Source: Acidobacteriota bacterium
GTDB taxonomy: Bacteria; Acidobacteriota; Terriglobia; Bryobacterales; Bryobacteraceae
DNA: 64,000 bases
Direction: 5' to 3'
Assembly: GCA_018268715.1 (NCBI GenBank)
Contig: JAFDVZ010000003.1
Coordinates: 1 to 64,000 of the forward strand
Shown here: positions 24,842 through 34,110 of the stretch, one piece after another
Layout: the number at the start of each line of letters is the position of its first letter
How positions within the stretch are numbered: position 1 is the stretch's first letter
The notes under the pieces: model-generated
What the model saw: the letters and a program-made list of their open reading frames with translations, nothing else
Told to the model about the DNA's origin: nothing
Database searches by the model: none
Translations under genes and position numbers: made by a program

Positions 24842-26355
24842 TCCTCTACACTACTCGAATCCTCGGCCCACACGACATGGCCTTGCCGGATCACCATGCG
24901 AAGGCCTACGGGATCGGCCTGGGGATTGGAGTAGGTGGCGCGGCTCGAGATGCGGGCCGGATCGAAGACGGTGACGTCGGCGGCAAGGCCCGGCGCCAGG
25001 CGGCCGCGATCCCGCAGGCCCAGGCGCGCGGCGGGCTTCGCCGTGATCTTGTGCACCGCCTGTTCGAGCGGCATCCAGCCGCGCTCGCGCACCACCGAGC
25101 CCAGCAGTTCGGGGAACGTGCCGTGCAGTCGCGGGTGCGGTTTGCCCTTCACGTAGAAACCGTCGCTGATCACCGAACACAGCGGATGCGTCAGCAACTG
25201 GCGCAGGTTGTCCTCGCTCTGGTTGAAGGAGATCACGTTGATGGCGGCGCGCTCTTCGGCGATCAGGTCGAGCACGGTGATGGCGGGGTCGGCGCCGCGC
25301 TCTTCGGCCACCTCGGCCACCGTGCGTCCCACCGTGGCGGCGTTGGCCTGGGTGGCGACGGCGGAGATCGTCACGTCGGACCACAGGGGCCGGGTCGATC
25401 GCGCCATCTCATCGAGGATCGCCGACCGCGCGGCGGGATCGGCCAGGCGCGCCATCAGCGCGTTCACGCCGCCGTCGAGCGCCGATTGCGGCAGCCACTG
25501 CGTCAGCACCGTGCTACCGCACTGGTAAGGATAAATGTCGAACTCGACGTCGACGCCATCGGCGCGCGCCTGCTCGATCGCATCGAGGGCGCGCTGCTGC
25601 AACGCCCAGTTGTCGCGGCCGGCGGCCTGCAAGTGCGAGATCTGGAGGCGGCATCCGGCCTCGCGCGCCAGATCGAGCTGCTCGTCCACCGCTTCGAGAA
25701 GGCCGCCCGAATAGCTGCGCATGTGGGTGGCGTAGAGCTTGCCCTTGCGCGCGACGATACGGCACAGTCGCGCCAGTTCGGCGCGGCCGGCGCTCGAGCC
25801 CGGCGCGTACATCAGGCCCGTCGAGAAGCCCGCGCAGCCGGCGTCGAGCGCGTCTTCAAGCAGCGCCTCCATGCGCTCCAGTTCGCTTTCGGTCACCTCG
25901 CCCTGGCGGGGACCCACCACCGCGATCCGCAGGCTGCCGTGCCCGATCAACGACTGCACGTTGACGGTGAGCGGCGCGGCGCCGACGGCGTCCAGATATC
26001 CGCCCGCGCGCGTCCAGCCCCATCCATCGGGCCGGCCGAGAATGCCCGCGCCGAATTCGATGAGCGCCGCCGGATCGCCCGAATAAGGGAACGGGGAGAA
26101 GCCGCAGTTGCCCACCACCTCCGTGGTGACGCCCTGCTTCAGCTTTTCGCGGCGGCCTTCGAGCACCTGAAGGTCGGAGTGGCTGTGGAGGTCGATGAAG
26201 CCGGGCGCGACGGCGAGTCCGGCGCAGTCGATAGATTCGCAATCGACGCTGGACGCCGGGAGGGCGGCGATGCGGTCGCCGTCAATGAGCAGGTCGCCGA
26301 CCGACGGCGCGGCGCCCGCTCCATCGATCAGCAATCCGCCTTTCAGAAGCACCAT
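24832..26355 (-). CDS. N-acyl-D-amino-acid deacylase-like amidohydrolase
   Basis: The 507-residue product is a metallo-dependent hydrolase of the D-aminoacylase type. It has a beta-sandwich start (KGGLLIDGAGAAPSVGDLLI), the metal motif FIDLHSHSDLQVLEG, GNCGFSPFP, GFSTGLMYAPGSSA, THMRSYSGGLLEAVDEQ and LQISHLQAAG, and finally LGLRDRGRLAPGLAADVTVF. These enzymes release D-amino acids or cleave dihydropyrimidine-like amides. Together with the racemase-like and creatininase-like neighbours it suggests breakdown of an unusual amide or D-amino-acid compound. Operon member. Confidence 0.88.
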   Translation of the reverse strand: MVLLKGGLLIDGAGAAPSVGDLLIDGDRIAALPASSVDCESIDCAGLAVAPGFIDLHSHSDLQVLEGRREKLKQGVTTEVVGNCGFSPFPYSGDPAALIEFGAGILGRPDGWGWTRAGGYLDAVGAAPLTVNVQSLIGHGSLRIAVVGPRQGEVTESELERMEALLEDALDAGCAGFSTGLMYAPGSSAGRAELARLCRIVARKGKLYATHMRSYSGGLLEAVDEQLDLAREAGCRLQISHLQAAGRDNWALQQRALDAIEQARADGVDVEFDIYPYQCGSTVLTQWLPQSALDGGVNALMARLADPAARSAILDEMARSTRPLWSDVTISAVATQANAATVGRTVAEVAEERGADPAITVLDLIAEERAAINVISFNQSEDNLRQLLTHPLCSVISDGFYVKGKPHPRLHGTFPELLGSVVRERGWMPLEQAVHKITAKPAARLGLRDRGRLAPGLAADVTVFDPARISSRATYSNPQADPVGLRMVIRQGHVVWAEDSSSVEECV

Positions 26356-26359
26356 GCAC

Positions 26360-27475
26360 TCAGGCTAGCAATTCCTGAGCGCGGGTCACGCGTTCGCGCA
26401 CGGCGACGCCGTTGGGGCATTGGACCGCGCACGACGCACAGTCCCCGCAACGCACGGCGCGGGCTTCGGCCGGCAGTTCGAGGAAGCGTTCGCGCGCCAG
26501 GGAGAACTCGCCGTACCCGTCGGCGTAGCTGAGGATGCGAACCACGTCCGGCACCGGCACGCCCTTCGGACACACGCCGCCGCAAGCCCCGCAACTGCGG
26601 CAGTAGGAGGGGCTGATCCAGGCCAACTGCGCCGACAGCAGCTTCTCGTCCTTGGGCGACCACCCTTCCGCCATGGCGCGGTAGTTTTCATCCAGCTGGT
26701 CGAAGTCCGTCATGCAGACGATGGCCGTGTCCACCGACTTGTTCTTCAGCACCCACTTGATGGCGGCCGGCAGCGCGCCTTCCTGCTTCAACACCCCGGT
26801 CAGCTTGTCCGGGCGCGCGCCATACAGCCGGTCTCCGCGCTGGATGCGGCTGAATCCGCCGGCCAGCGCCTTCATGGCGACAATGCCCACGCCCGCGGCG
26901 CGCGTCTTCTGGATGGCGGCCGTCATCTCCGGAATCATCGTGAAGTTGTAGGTGGTCAGGATCACGTCGGTGTGGCCCTGCTTCACGATGTAGGGCAGCA
27001 TGTTGTGCATGTCGAAGTGCGTGCTGACGCCGGCAAAGCGGATTTTGCCCGCTTTCTTGGCCTCCTGCTGCGCTTCGAACAGGCCGTCGTTCAGATCCGA
27101 CGGGGCGTTGCGGTTATGCAGATACCAGATGTCGAGGTAGTCGGTGCGGAGTTCCCGGAGGCTGGTTTCGAGGTCGGCCAGGGCCTCCTGCTTGGTCTTG
27201 GCCGGCGTCTTGCTCGACACGATCACCTTCGGCCGGCGCGCGCCCAGGGCGGCGCCCACCATGCGCTCGTTGTTGCCGCCCTGATAGCCGCGGGCGGTGT
27301 CGAACAGGTTGATCCCCATGTCGGCGGCGCGTTCGATGACGGCGGGGTCGGAGGTGGTCATGCAGCCGAAACCGAGCGTCGACACGGTGAGGCCAGTCTT
27401 TCCAAGAGGACGGGTCACAACCGGCTTGGCGACGGAATCGAAGAGGAATGCGCGGCGCGAAGTGAGGCGTGTCAT
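26360..27475 (-). CDS. Aldo/keto reductase with C-terminal 4Fe-4S dicluster domain
   Basis: The 371-residue product has an aldo/keto reductase barrel: RPLGKTGLTVSTLGFGCMTT, GINLFDTARGYQGGNNERMV, VIVSSKTPAK and YLDIWYLHNRN. The C-terminal ferredoxin-like domain has two cysteine clusters, CRSCGACGGVCPKG and CGDCASCAVQCPNG. This fused architecture is a known oxidoreductase subfamily whose substrates are mostly undefined. The N-terminus SRRAFLFDSVAKP resembles a Tat twin-arginine motif but lacks a hydrophobic core, so export is doubtful. It is the first gene of the sub-operon running down to the transporter (5 bp to the deacylase-like gene). Confidence 0.9.
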   Translation of the reverse strand: MTRLTSRRAFLFDSVAKPVVTRPLGKTGLTVSTLGFGCMTTSDPAVIERAADMGINLFDTARGYQGGNNERMVGAALGARRPKVIVSSKTPAKTKQEALADLETSLRELRTDYLDIWYLHNRNAPSDLNDGLFEAQQEAKKAGKIRFAGVSTHFDMHNMLPYIVKQGHTDVILTTYNFTMIPEMTAAIQKTRAAGVGIVAMKALAGGFSRIQRGDRLYGARPDKLTGVLKQEGALPAAIKWVLKNKSVDTAIVCMTDFDQLDENYRAMAEGWSPKDEKLLSAQLAWISPSYCRSCGACGGVCPKGVPVPDVVRILSYADGYGEFSLARERFLELPAEARAVRCGDCASCAVQCPNGVAVRERVTRAQELLA

Positions 27476-27521
27476 ACTTCAGATCATCTTATCTTATTAC
27501 CCGCATCTCTGATACACGCGT

Positions 27522-28184
27522 TCACAGGCGAAGAATCGCGCGGACGCGCTTCACCGCCAACTCCGGGCTCGACAGAATGGGGACTCGCGCCGGATCGGCC
27601 GCGAGCAGCGAAACGACGCGCGCCATCGACGCCTGCGCCAGCACCACCACGTCCACCTGGGCCGTCAGGCGCGCCAGCGAGTCGAGCAGCATGCGGTCAT
27701 GCGTGGCGACGTCGCCCGCCATCACGGCCTCGAACGCGCCTTCGGCGAGCGCTTCGACGATCTCCACGTCGCGGCCCGCGTCGGCTGCCTTGTCGCGCAA
27801 CAGGGCGACCGTGGGCTCGAGCGTGGTCCGCAAGGTGGCCGCGACGCCGATGCGCCGTCCCACGCCGACCGCTTGCTCCGCCATCGCCTCGTCGACGCGC
27901 ATCACCGGGAAGTCGAACAGCCCCGCCGCGGTGGTCGCCGCCGGACCAATCGAGGAGCAGGTGACCAGCACCGCGTCCGCGCCGCCTTCCCTCGCCGAGC
28001 CGACCATCGCCGCCAATCGGCGCGTGGTGGCTCGGGTCAGCGTCCCGGCCTGGATGGTGTTGCGGAGCAGGCTCTCATCCACCATGTGGAAACGGTCCAA
28101 CTCGGCGAGTTCGCGCTTCGCCAACTCCGTGAACAGGGGAACCAGCGCCGGGCTGGTGTGAATGAATGCAAGGGTCATCGCCAT
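27522..28184 (-). CDS. Asp/Glu/hydantoin racemase-family protein
   Basis: The 220-residue product has the family layout FIHTSPALVPLFTELAK, DAVLVTCSSIGPAATTAAG with the first catalytic Cys, VMRVDEAMAEQAV and IGVAATLRTTLEPT. The position of the second catalytic Cys reads VVVLAQASMARV, with no Cys. Canonical two-base racemases need both, so this member may be a lyase, isomerase or other amino-acid-handling enzyme. It lies 14 bp before the GH127 gene in transcription order reversed, within the catabolic cluster. Cytoplasmic. Confidence 0.8.
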   Translation of the reverse strand: MAMTLAFIHTSPALVPLFTELAKRELAELDRFHMVDESLLRNTIQAGTLTRATTRRLAAMVGSAREGGADAVLVTCSSIGPAATTAAGLFDFPVMRVDEAMAEQAVGVGRRIGVAATLRTTLEPTVALLRDKAADAGRDVEIVEALAEGAFEAVMAGDVATHDRMLLDSLARLTAQVDVVVLAQASMARVVSLLAADPARVPILSSPELAVKRVRAILRL

Positions 28185-28198
28185 GAACGCGCCTTCCT

Positions 28199-29968
28199 TC
28201 AGGACTCCCGTGTGAAATAGGTGCTGTAGCTTTCGCGGCCCACCCGATAGAACGGCCGCAGCCGGACCTGGCCGCCCGCAACGTCGCAGTCGAATTCAAG
28301 CGGCGTGCCGGGGACCGGTTCGATGCGCCGTAACGTGGACGCGAGATGCGCGGGCGGTTCGACCGCCACCAGCATCAGCGGACCGTACATCAGCGCGACG
28401 GTGTTGGGATTGCGGTCGTCAATCGGGGCCGCGCGGAATGAGAACGGCAACGTCAGCTCGACCACATCGCCCTTGCGCCAGCGCCGCTGGAGCGTCGCGA
28501 AACGGCCCGGCGTCATGTCGACCGACATCGTCCGACCGTTCACGGCCAGGCGCGCGGGGCGATCGAGCCACTGTGGTATGCGCAGTCGCAGTTCGAATTC
28601 CACCGGAGCGGCCGGATCGACGCGCACCTCAATGCGATCCGATTCCGGATAGGCGGTGTGCTGCGCCAGCCGAACCGCCACGCCCTTCGTCGTCCAACGA
28701 ACTTCGCTCGCCGCATACAGGCAGATGGCGACGCCGCGCGGACTGTGGAAGTAGATGTTGAGCGGGTAGTCGGCTACCGACTGCAACAGCGTTCCTGCGC
28801 AGCACGGCCACTTGCGCGGGTAGTAACGCTTTCGCGCGCCCGCCTGATAGTCGCTGTAGTAGAAGTAGCCGCCGTCGTCGTCGGGGTCGAGCGCGCCGAG
28901 GATGGTGTTGTACAGCACGCGCTCCAGTCCGTCGGCGTAGCGAGCCTCGCCGGTGAAGGCCGTCAGGTAACGGGCGAGCTTCGAGTGCGCATAGTAGCAA
29001 CAGGGCGTCTCAAAGTGGTCGCGCGTGGCGGTGAGGCTGGCCGCCAGTTGGCCGGCGTGCGGCTGTACGAACATCTCCTGCGGGGCCCACGCGCCGGAGG
29101 CGTATTGTTGCGTGTCGGCCAGCATGTCCCAGCCGTTGCGGATGGCGCGCAGATACTTTTGGCGGCCGGTGACCTCAAAGGCCTTCGCCGCGGAGCTGAG
29201 CGCGATGACGTGGCTGTAGCCATGACGGCCCGGAAGCACGTTCTCGCCCCTGGCCAGCGGATCGAAGAAGCTGTCGAGCAGATAGCGCTCGGCCAGGCCG
29301 CGGAAGCGGGCATCGCCGGTGGCCGTCCAGGCGTTGAACAGATTCTCCGGCAGCACGTAGGGCTCATCGTAGGGCGGGTTGCGTACGCCGACGCGATCGA
29401 AGACATGGTCGGGGATGTAGCGCCGGCCCGCTTCAAGCACGCGCGTCAGCAGGGGACGCGCCTGACTGACGCCAGCGAGCGTCGCGGCGTCGATCAGCCC
29501 GATGGCGTACTTGTCGAGCACGTAGCAGGCCCACGTGTCGATGGCCTTCTGGCTCGCATAGGGATTGCCATCGCGCTCGAACGCCGCGCCGTAGCCGGTC
29601 ACAAGACGAGCGGCCTTGGCCGCGGCCTCCGCGTCTCCCGTGTGGGCGTGAATCCGCGCCAGGCCCGAGATGAACTGGCCCAGCAGGTGCCCCGGCACAA
29701 AGCCGTCGGCGTCGTACCATCCGCCCATGTCGCGGCCCGGCGCGGGCATCGCGGCGCGCTGACGATAGACCTTGAGCAGACGGTCCTCATCAAGGGTCAC
29801 GAAGTGGGCCCGCGTGCGTTCGTACATGACGGCCAACGGACCACCGGTCAAGCGCACTTGCGAGTAGGAGAACTCGCGCAGCCGGGAATCGCGGCGCGAC
29901 GCGAGGGCCGGCGCGCCGACTCCCGCCAGAAAGGTCCGCCGCGACAACATAGGCATATTATTCCGCAC
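28199..29968 (-). CDS. GH127 (DUF1680) beta-L-arabinofuranosidase-like, Tat-exported
   Basis: The 589-residue product has a Tat motif (LSRRTFLAGVGAPALAS). The alpha-barrel core shows GGWYDADGFVPGHLLGQFIS, FETPCCYYAHSKLARYLTA and PRKWPCCAGTLLQSVADYPL. The Glu in FETPC and the Cys pair in PCCAG correspond to the zinc/catalytic centre of GH127 enzymes, in which a cysteine acts as nucleophile. The C-terminal 150 residues form beta-sandwich domains (LRLRIPQWLDRPARLAVNGR). It should release L-arabinofuranose or related sugars from plant glycans. It fits the catabolic cluster only loosely. Confidence 0.88.
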   Translation of the reverse strand: MRNNMPMLSRRTFLAGVGAPALASRRDSRLREFSYSQVRLTGGPLAVMYERTRAHFVTLDEDRLLKVYRQRAAMPAPGRDMGGWYDADGFVPGHLLGQFISGLARIHAHTGDAEAAAKAARLVTGYGAAFERDGNPYASQKAIDTWACYVLDKYAIGLIDAATLAGVSQARPLLTRVLEAGRRYIPDHVFDRVGVRNPPYDEPYVLPENLFNAWTATGDARFRGLAERYLLDSFFDPLARGENVLPGRHGYSHVIALSSAAKAFEVTGRQKYLRAIRNGWDMLADTQQYASGAWAPQEMFVQPHAGQLAASLTATRDHFETPCCYYAHSKLARYLTAFTGEARYADGLERVLYNTILGALDPDDDGGYFYYSDYQAGARKRYYPRKWPCCAGTLLQSVADYPLNIYFHSPRGVAICLYAASEVRWTTKGVAVRLAQHTAYPESDRIEVRVDPAAPVEFELRLRIPQWLDRPARLAVNGRTMSVDMTPGRFATLQRRWRKGDVVELTLPFSFRAAPIDDRNPNTVALMYGPLMLVAVEPPAHLASTLRRIEPVPGTPLEFDCDVAGGQVRLRPFYRVGRESYSTYFTRES

Positions 29969-29986
29969 GGGGCGGCGGGCTCGGGT

Positions 29987-30298
29987 TCACCGCTCGATTT
30001 CCATGCGAAGCAGCGCGGCGCCGAAGGTCTTGCCCTGTGGGTCGGCGCGCAACGCGATGGTCCCGCCGCCGTCCAGGGCGTCGTGGAGCAGGAAGTTCAG
30101 CGCGTGCAGGTTCGGCAGTTCGAAGCGTTCCACTTCGCCCAGGCAGACGCCCGCGAAGTGCTCCTTGACGCGCTGGGCCGTCACCTCGCGGACCAGTAGC
30201 GGGTAGTCCTCCGGGCGACGCGCGATCAGCCCGATGTTTGAAACATTCCCCTTGTCGCCGGAACGCGCGTGAGCCAGCTCGATCAATCGGACTTTCAC
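29987..30298 (-). CDS. AtuA-related small protein (ferredoxin-like fold domain)
   Basis: The 103-residue product begins [20 protein letters not shown], the hallmark of the short domain that forms the C-terminus of, or is encoded beside, AtuA proteins. [20 protein letters not shown] is the second conserved block. Here the domain is a separate gene overlapping the AtuA gene by an ATGA junction, so the two probably make one complex. The family takes part in acyclic terpene or related branched acyl-CoA degradation; the exact reaction is not known. Confidence 0.85.
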   Translation of the reverse strand: MKVRLIELAHARSGDKGNVSNIGLIARRPEDYPLLVREVTAQRVKEHFAGVCLGEVERFELPNLHALNFLLHDALDGGGTIALRADPQGKTFGAALLRMEIER

Positions 30299-31650
30299 AG
30301 GGTCACCTCCGCGCGGACGTCGCTTTTGGGAGCGAGCGCGGGCCAGTACGCCACCACTTCCTCCACCTTCGGCCGACCGCCGCCGAGCCCCGTCACCGAG
30401 GGCGGCCCGTTCAACACCAGCGGCGCGATCTCCTTGGTGAACCGCTCCACCGCGGCGCGGTCCGGTCCGCGCACGCCGAAGCGCAGGACCACTTCCGGCA
30501 GTTGGTCGGCGAGTTCCGGCGAAGGCTCCGCCGCAGGGATTCCGTGGCAGGCGGAAACGCCCAGATACTCGGCGCGCACGGCGTCGAAGCGCAGCCCCAG
30601 GCGGTCAATCCGCTCGCGCAGGATGCAAGCTCCCGCCTGCGCCTTGCGATAGGCTCCGGGCCATGTATAGGCGAGTTGGCCGAGCGCCTTGAAGCCCGCA
30701 GAATAGCTGATCGACACCTTGTAGTATGCGGTGGCGGGCGCGCCGCGGACGCCGCTGATCCGCACGCGGTCCGGCCCGTCCTGCGCCAACTGAACCGTGG
30801 TGAAATCGGCAACGCAATCGGGCGTGAGATAGGCGCGCGGATCGCCGAGTTCGTAAAGAAGTTGCTCGGTGACGCCGGCCACCGTCACGCGGCCGCCCGT
30901 GCCCGCGTGCTTGGTCACCACCATCGAGGCGTCGGCGTCCACTTCGAGGATCGGATAGCCGATGTCGCTCAGGTTCGGGATCGTCTCCCAGTCATCCTGG
31001 CAGTTCCCGCCGGTCACCTGCGCGCCGCACTCGATGGCGTGGCCTCCGACAACGCCCGCCGCCAGCCGGTCCCAATTGTCGGGGCGCCAGCCAAACTCGT
31101 GGATCATGGGCCCCAGCGCCAACGCCGCATCGGCGCACCGCCCGGTAACGACGATCTGCGCGCCGGCGTCGAGTGCCGCGGCGATCGGAAAGGCCCCCAG
31201 GTAGGCATTGGCGCTGCGCACGCGCGGCCGGATCGTGGCGAGCGCCTCACCCGTATCCAGGTTGCGAAACTCGACGCCCTTCGCGCCAAGTTCGTCCAAC
31301 CGGCCTGAGATGTCATCGCCGGTGATCGCCGCCACCTTCACGTTCAGCCCATGGCGCCCGGCCGAGGCGAGGATCGCGGCGCGGCACCCTTCGGGATTCA
31401 GACCGCCGGCATTCGCCACGACGCGGATGTTGTTTTCCGCCAACTCCGGCAGAAGCCGGTCGATCAGGTCGACGAAGTCGCGCGCGTAGCCCGCCCGAGG
31501 GTCGCGGCTGCGCTGCTTCTCGAGGATCGACATGGTGACCTCGGCCAGGTAGTCGAGCGTCAGGTAATCGATGGGCCCGCGGCGCACCTGCTCCAGGGGA
31601 GCGTCGATCGAATCGCCCCAAAACCCCTGTCCATTGGCAATGCGAATCAT
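30295..31650 (-). CDS. AtuA-family acyclic terpene utilization protein (DUF1446)
   Basis: The 451-residue product starts [20 protein letters not shown] and has the DUF1446/AtuA blocks [62 protein letters not shown] and [16 protein letters not shown]. AtuA is part of citronellol/geraniol degradation in pseudomonads, but the family is wider and many members sit in unrelated catabolic clusters. ATG 31650 was preferred over the in-frame ATG at 31668 because the conserved N-terminus begins there. The smaller subunit overlaps at the 3' end. No acyl-CoA carboxylase genes are adjacent. Confidence 0.88.
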   Translation of the reverse strand: MIRIANGQGFWGDSIDAPLEQVRRGPIDYLTLDYLAEVTMSILEKQRSRDPRAGYARDFVDLIDRLLPELAENNIRVVANAGGLNPEGCRAAILASAGRHGLNVKVAAITGDDISGRLDELGAKGVEFRNLDTGEALATIRPRVRSANAYLGAFPIAAALDAGAQIVVTGRCADAALALGPMIHEFGWRPDNWDRLAAGVVGGHAIECGAQVTGGNCQDDWETIPNLSDIGYPILEVDADASMVVTKHAGTGGRVTVAGVTEQLLYELGDPRAYLTPDCVADFTTVQLAQDGPDRVRISGVRGAPATAYYKVSISYSAGFKALGQLAYTWPGAYRKAQAGACILRERIDRLGLRFDAVRAEYLGVSACHGIPAAEPSPELADQLPEVVLRFGVRGPDRAAVERFTKEIAPLVLNGPPSVTGLGGGRPKVEEVVAYWPALAPKSDVRAEVTL

Positions 31651-31730
31651 GGTTCTCGCTCTCAGCACCGAAGCATAGCGCGTTTCCGGCGCCGACGCGC
31701 ACCAGTCCTTCGCCCTGACAGCCGACAGCG

Positions 31731-31743
31731 CCCCCCCCCCCCC
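31731..31743 (+). repeat. C13 homopolymer
   Basis: Thirteen consecutive cytosines lie between the AtuA gene and the secreted orphan at 31770-32480, about 80 bp upstream of the AtuA start. Homopolymers of this length are prone to slippage and can alter promoter spacing; they are also a common sequencing-error site. Confidence 0.9.
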
Positions 31744-31769
31744 AGCGGCGGCACGGGGATTGGGAAGGG

Positions 31770-32480
31770 CTACTTCACCGTGTCCAACGCCCCGTTGACA
31801 TAACGAAGCACCGCTGAGCCGCCGCCTTCCCCGAATAGCCCTTTCAACTCCATCAGAGTCACTCCTGCACTCGTATCCTTGGCTAGCATCGGATCGGACA
31901 GAATTCCGCCGATAGCTTTGTCGCCGCCGGCGTTTGCGCCGACGCTCTGGATGCTTCTGAAGATCTCCGCCGCCTTAGCCCTCCGCTCGCGGAATTCACC
32001 GGAAACCCGCGTAAGGTGACTGTCAAATTCCGATCGGTCGCGCAACTGGTAATAGGAGACTCGACCCGAGATCGCCCTCACAACACCCAGCGGCCACCCT
32101 CCGACGTAAGACGTCACAGTCAGCGAGCCTCCCGGCGCGATCGGCGACGGCGAGAAGATCATATCGCGACTCGCTGTTGCGGTCGGTTTGCCGTCGTTAT
32201 CCAGAACTAACTGCCATAGCACTTCAAACGCGATGACGTCCTGCTGACTGAGGTTCTTGATGGTCGCCGTGAACTGTCGTACGGAGCCGTCCACAATGAT
32301 AGGCCTTGAGTCCGAGATGGCGACCATCGATTGCGGATCGTTATACGCAGCTCGGAGGTCTTCATCGTGGACAACAGCGCCACAATTTGCGGTCCCCTGG
32401 ACGCAGTTCTGCGCGCTGATGGTTGTAACCGCCATAGCGAAAGCGAGGATCACTTTGAACTGATTCGGCGTCATATGCAC
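31770..32480 (-). CDS. Secreted protein of unknown function
   Basis: The 236-residue product has a signal peptide ([17 protein letters not shown]) followed by a Cys pair ([10 protein letters not shown]). Its central part ([40 protein letters not shown]) looks like an immunoglobulin-like beta-sandwich, and the C-terminal third is helical. No family was recognised. It is flanked by a C13 tract and by a 160-bp gap without recognisable elements, so it is probably a single-gene unit. Confidence 0.65.
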   Translation of the reverse strand: MHMTPNQFKVILAFAMAVTTISAQNCVQGTANCGAVVHDEDLRAAYNDPQSMVAISDSRPIIVDGSVRQFTATIKNLSQQDVIAFEVLWQLVLDNDGKPTATASRDMIFSPSPIAPGGSLTVTSYVGGWPLGVVRAISGRVSYYQLRDRSEFDSHLTRVSGEFRERRAKAAEIFRSIQSVGANAGGDKAIGGILSDPMLAKDTSAGVTLMELKGLFGEGGGSAVLRYVNGALDTVK

Positions 32481-32641
32481 CTCTCAACGCCCAACTCCAA
32501 GTGGAATTACACCATCCGCCCAGTGTGAAGAGCTGCTCTCTGCCAAAGGCCCTTCGAGAACTTACCTGCGCACCGCCCTCTTTCATCCCACAGTGTACGC
32601 GGCATCGCCGCATTCGTCAACGCAATTCGTGGTCGCCGCTC

Positions 32642-33325
32642 CTATCGCAGATAGAACAGGCTCAGGCGCGGAAGCCCCGCGTGCTCGAGCAACCGCCGGT
32701 CGAGATACTGCTTTTCGAGCATCGCCAACTGGTCCGCCGTCATCTTGCTGCGGTACGGCTTCAATTGCAAATCCAACTCGCGGCGCGCCGCGATCAGGTC
32801 ATCGTCGGTCATTCGCGCGCGCTGGACGGCGATCAACTTATCCTCGAGCGCGGTGAGAGCCTGTTCGAGTCCCTCGAGATCAGAGTACTGCTGCTCCGAC
32901 TCAGCCGCCAGGGCGTCCAGCTTCGCCGCTATCTCGTCGAAACCGGCCTTTCGCAGGTCGGCCGAGTTCTTGCCGAGATAACTCCGCATCTCATCGAGTG
33001 AGAACGGCGCTTCCGCCTCAATCTTCGCCTTTCCGCCCGGCGATCCGGCCGCCTGCTGCGATTCCTGCGCCACGGCTTGCGCGCAATAGGCGATGGAGTT
33101 CACCATCTGCGTGCGGTTCTTGCGGGTCCGCCACTTCTCGAACGCGGCGTCGATGCCGCGCAGCACGGCTTCGAGCGGCACGCCGGCGTTCTTCCACGCC
33201 TCGATCAGCGCCCAATCGAGCGGCGACAACAGAAAGAACCCGGTCCCGCGAGCCTTTTGAAACTGCTCCTCGATTTCAGTAAAGTAGTTGAAATAGTTCC
33301 TGAATTCCGGCTCGAAGTCGCTCAT
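32642..33325 (-). CDS. Predicted coiled-coil protein co-encoded with coaX
   Basis: The 227-residue product starts EFRNYFNYFTEIEEQFQKAR and is helical throughout, with heptad-rich stretches (LEGLEQALTALEDKLIAVQR). A central block reads FLLSPLDWALIEAWKNAGVP and AVLRGIDAAFEKW, like a small helical adaptor. There is no signal peptide or membrane segment. Its ATG overlaps the coaX stop by 4 bp, so it is the last gene of the coaX-containing operon. Function unknown. Confidence 0.7.
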   Translation of the reverse strand: MSDFEPEFRNYFNYFTEIEEQFQKARGTGFFLLSPLDWALIEAWKNAGVPLEAVLRGIDAAFEKWRTRKNRTQMVNSIAYCAQAVAQESQQAAGSPGGKAKIEAEAPFSLDEMRSYLGKNSADLRKAGFDEIAAKLDALAAESEQQYSDLEGLEQALTALEDKLIAVQRARMTDDDLIAARRELDLQLKPYRSKMTADQLAMLEKQYLDRRLLEHAGLPRLSLFYLR

Positions 33326-34107
33326 GCTCCCTGCTGCGTTGTCTTCTGATTCCGACGCCAGATGAGCCGCAGACCGTGCAGAGTCAGATGCTCGTCGTAA
33401 ATCTTGACCGTTCGCGAGGAGCGGGCGATCATGTGTCCCTGGCCGCCCGTGGCAATCGCCTTCGTGTCGGGTCCTAACTCCTGGCTAACTCGATCGACGA
33501 TGCCGTCAATTAATCCGAGGAATCCAAAATACAGCCCGGACTGAATGCTGCCCACCGTGTTGGAGCCGATCAGTTTCTCGGGCTCGCGGAAGTCCACCAT
33601 GGGCAGGCGCGCCGTGCGGGCGAACAGGCCGCCGATCGACATTCCGATGCCCGGACTGATCAGGCCGCCCGCGAATTCGCCGTTGGCCGTGATGCAGTCG
33701 AAGTTGATCGTCGTGCCCAGGTCCACCACGATGGCGGGGCCACCGTAGCGTTCCCAGGCGGCGACGGAGTTCACCAGCCGGTCCGCGCCCACTTCGCGGG
33801 GGTTATCGTACAGCACCTTGATGCCGATGTCGGTGGAGTGCGTGACATAGAGCGGCTGGCGATTGAAGTAGCGCTCGGCCATGGTGTTGAGAGGCTGATC
33901 CACCGCCGGCACCACGCTCGAAATGACGACGCCTTTCACCTCGGACAAGTTCAACTCAGAGAGCGAGAACAGGTTCCGCATCAGGATGCCCCACTCGTCG
34001 GGGGTCTGCTCGCGGATGGTCCGCAGGCGCCATTGTCCGATCAGTTCCTCGCCTTTGAAGGCGCCTATGGTGATGTTTGTATTTCCTACGTCGAGCGCCA
34101 GCAACAT
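33322..34107 (-). CDS. coaX: Type III pantothenate kinase
   Basis: The 261-residue product has the ASKHA-fold signatures of CoaX: LLALDVGNTNITIGAFKG, GADRLVNSVAAWERYG and AIVVDLGTTINFDCITANGE, with GGLISPGIGMSIGGLF. It phosphorylates pantothenate as the first step of coenzyme A synthesis. Length is usual. It lies 3 bp after birA in the same direction and overlaps the downstream coiled-coil gene, so it belongs to the valS-nadC-birA-coaX operon. Confidence 0.95.
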   Translation of the reverse strand: MLLALDVGNTNITIGAFKGEELIGQWRLRTIREQTPDEWGILMRNLFSLSELNLSEVKGVVISSVVPAVDQPLNTMAERYFNRQPLYVTHSTDIGIKVLYDNPREVGADRLVNSVAAWERYGGPAIVVDLGTTINFDCITANGEFAGGLISPGIGMSIGGLFARTARLPMVDFREPEKLIGSNTVGSIQSGLYFGFLGLIDGIVDRVSQELGPDTKAIATGGQGHMIARSSRTVKIYDEHLTLHGLRLIWRRNQKTTQQGA

Positions 34108-34110
34108 GGC

